From Pseudoduganella aquatica (GTDB taxonomy: Bacteria > Pseudomonadota > Gammaproteobacteria > Burkholderiales > Burkholderiaceae_D): a stretch of DNA of 64,000 bases. Below, in pieces: positions 63,578 through 64,000 of this stretch. The stretch is taken from NCBI RefSeq assembly GCF_009857595.1, contig NZ_WWCU01000027.1, positions 1-64,000 on the forward strand, given 5' to 3'. The position numbers and the translations under genes were made by a program. Numbering within the stretch: the first letter of the stretch is position 1; each line of letters opens with the position of its first letter. A model generated the notes under the pieces. The model did no database searches and was not told the origin of the DNA. It saw only the letters and a list, made by a program, of their open reading frames with translations.

Positions 63578-64000
63578 GTTGGCACGGTACGTTGGCGTAG
63601 TGGCCATAGTACCGCACAGACTGCGGTCTGTACGAGCACCGAGAGGGAGAGGCCTGCCGCGTCGTACAGGTATTGCGCACCGCCGCCGTCCCCGCCGACC
63701 AGGCTGCCGCCGGGGTAGCCGAGCATGCACAGCGTGATGCTGTAGCCCAGGCCTTGCGCCAGCGATTCCGGCCGGCCTGTCATCCATGCTCCCAGCGCAA
63801 GGGCGGGCGCATAGAGCAGATAAGGAGACAGCGGCAAGTACGGGTAGCTGAGCTGAAGCGCGAGGCCGGCCGCGACGGCGAGCAGCGTGCCCCAGGTCAT
63901 CTGCAGGGATGCACGCACCGGCTGCGCGGCCAGCGCCACCAGCGCGCAATTGACCGTCGCGTTCAGCGTCGCCATCGGCCCGCCGCGCCAGGAGGTGGCC
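63574..64000 (-). CDS. FUSC-family transporter, C-terminal part (partial, runs off window)
   Basis: The frame is open to the window edge and ends at TGA 63576-63574, overlapping the LysR start by four bases. The visible 141 residues contain about four membrane helices and the pattern SWRGGPMATLNATVNCALVA, then SLQMTWGTLLAVAAGLALQL, as in the C-terminal membrane half of fusaric-acid-resistance (FUSC/AaeB) proteins. The N-terminal half lies outside the window, so the identification is tentative. An aromatic-acid exporter controlled by the cotranscribed LysR gene is the likely reading. Confidence 0.6.
   Translation of the reverse strand, partial: ATSWRGGPMATLNATVNCALVALAAQPVRASLQMTWGTLLAVAAGLALQLSYPYLPLSPYLLYAPALALGAWMTGRPESLAQGLGYSITLCMLGYPGGSLVGGDGGGAQYLYDAAGLSLSVLVQTAVCAVLWPLRQRTVPT

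Overview
The window looks like a chromosomal segment of a high-GC betaproteobacterium, most likely an Oxalobacteraceae member near Massilia, Duganella or Janthinobacterium. That placement is inferred from the nadD-rsfS-rlmH-maf-rng gene order, strongly GC-ending codons, the mix of DUF4214, FecR and CHASE2 proteins, and dispersed REP-like hairpins; no marker gene was compared.

Layout. 1-3325 (minus): an O-antigen-type ABC exporter (wzm, wzt) followed by an FkbM methyltransferase with a long coiled coil, cut by the window edge. 3483-4585: a Crp-type regulator and a VanZ-like protein. 4632-9516: a TPR/outer-membrane protein and a CHASE2-adenylate cyclase, divergent from a FecR-domain protein. 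9987-19288: a giant RsaA-like S-layer protein, then a type I secretion operon (ABC transporter, HlyD, TolC) bracketed by two paralogous small proteins. 19338-29409: acyltransferase, Rpn-like nuclease, trhO, dnaE, a secreted metalloprotease with DUF4214, and VirK/YbjX. 29575-31768: a two-component pair. 31850-35122: LPS genes (GT2, waaL, waaF). 35175-37759: an orphan VapB with a vestigial VapC, a periplasmic catalase with an ECF sigma/anti-sigma pair, and a cold-shock gene. 37760-40607: a structured intergenic region, then a two-gene ATPase plus PD-(D/E)XK nuclease islet lying between two copies of the rng 3' end. 40175-48379 (minus): a housekeeping run, in transcription order yebC, purD, hemF, nadD, rsfS, rlmH, maf, a substrate-binding protein and rng. 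48462-60925: a second DUF4214 metalloprotease, a DMT transporter, mgsA, a quinone oxidoreductase, an M16 protease, a DUF4136 lipoprotein, pepN and fbp. 61039-64000: tRNA-Thr, a gluzincin-like protein, a LysR regulator and the end of a FUSC transporter.

How it fits together. The left 20 kb reads as a cell-surface module. Near-perfect CRP sites (TGTGA-N6-TCACA) lie about 40 bp upstream of predicted start points before the FecR gene, the S-layer gene and the secretion operon. The same window encodes a class III adenylate cyclase and a Crp-family protein that keeps the Arg-Glu-Arg DNA contacts of CRP. This suggests cAMP control of S-layer synthesis and export, beside genes for the O-polysaccharide to which such S-layers are anchored in Caulobacter.

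The strongest candidate for something undescribed is the 38.5-40.1 kb islet. It is low in GC, translationally coupled, carries no integrase, and sits between 431-bp direct repeats of the rng 3' end that are about 98% identical. This resembles an acquired defence cassette that restored the gene it entered.
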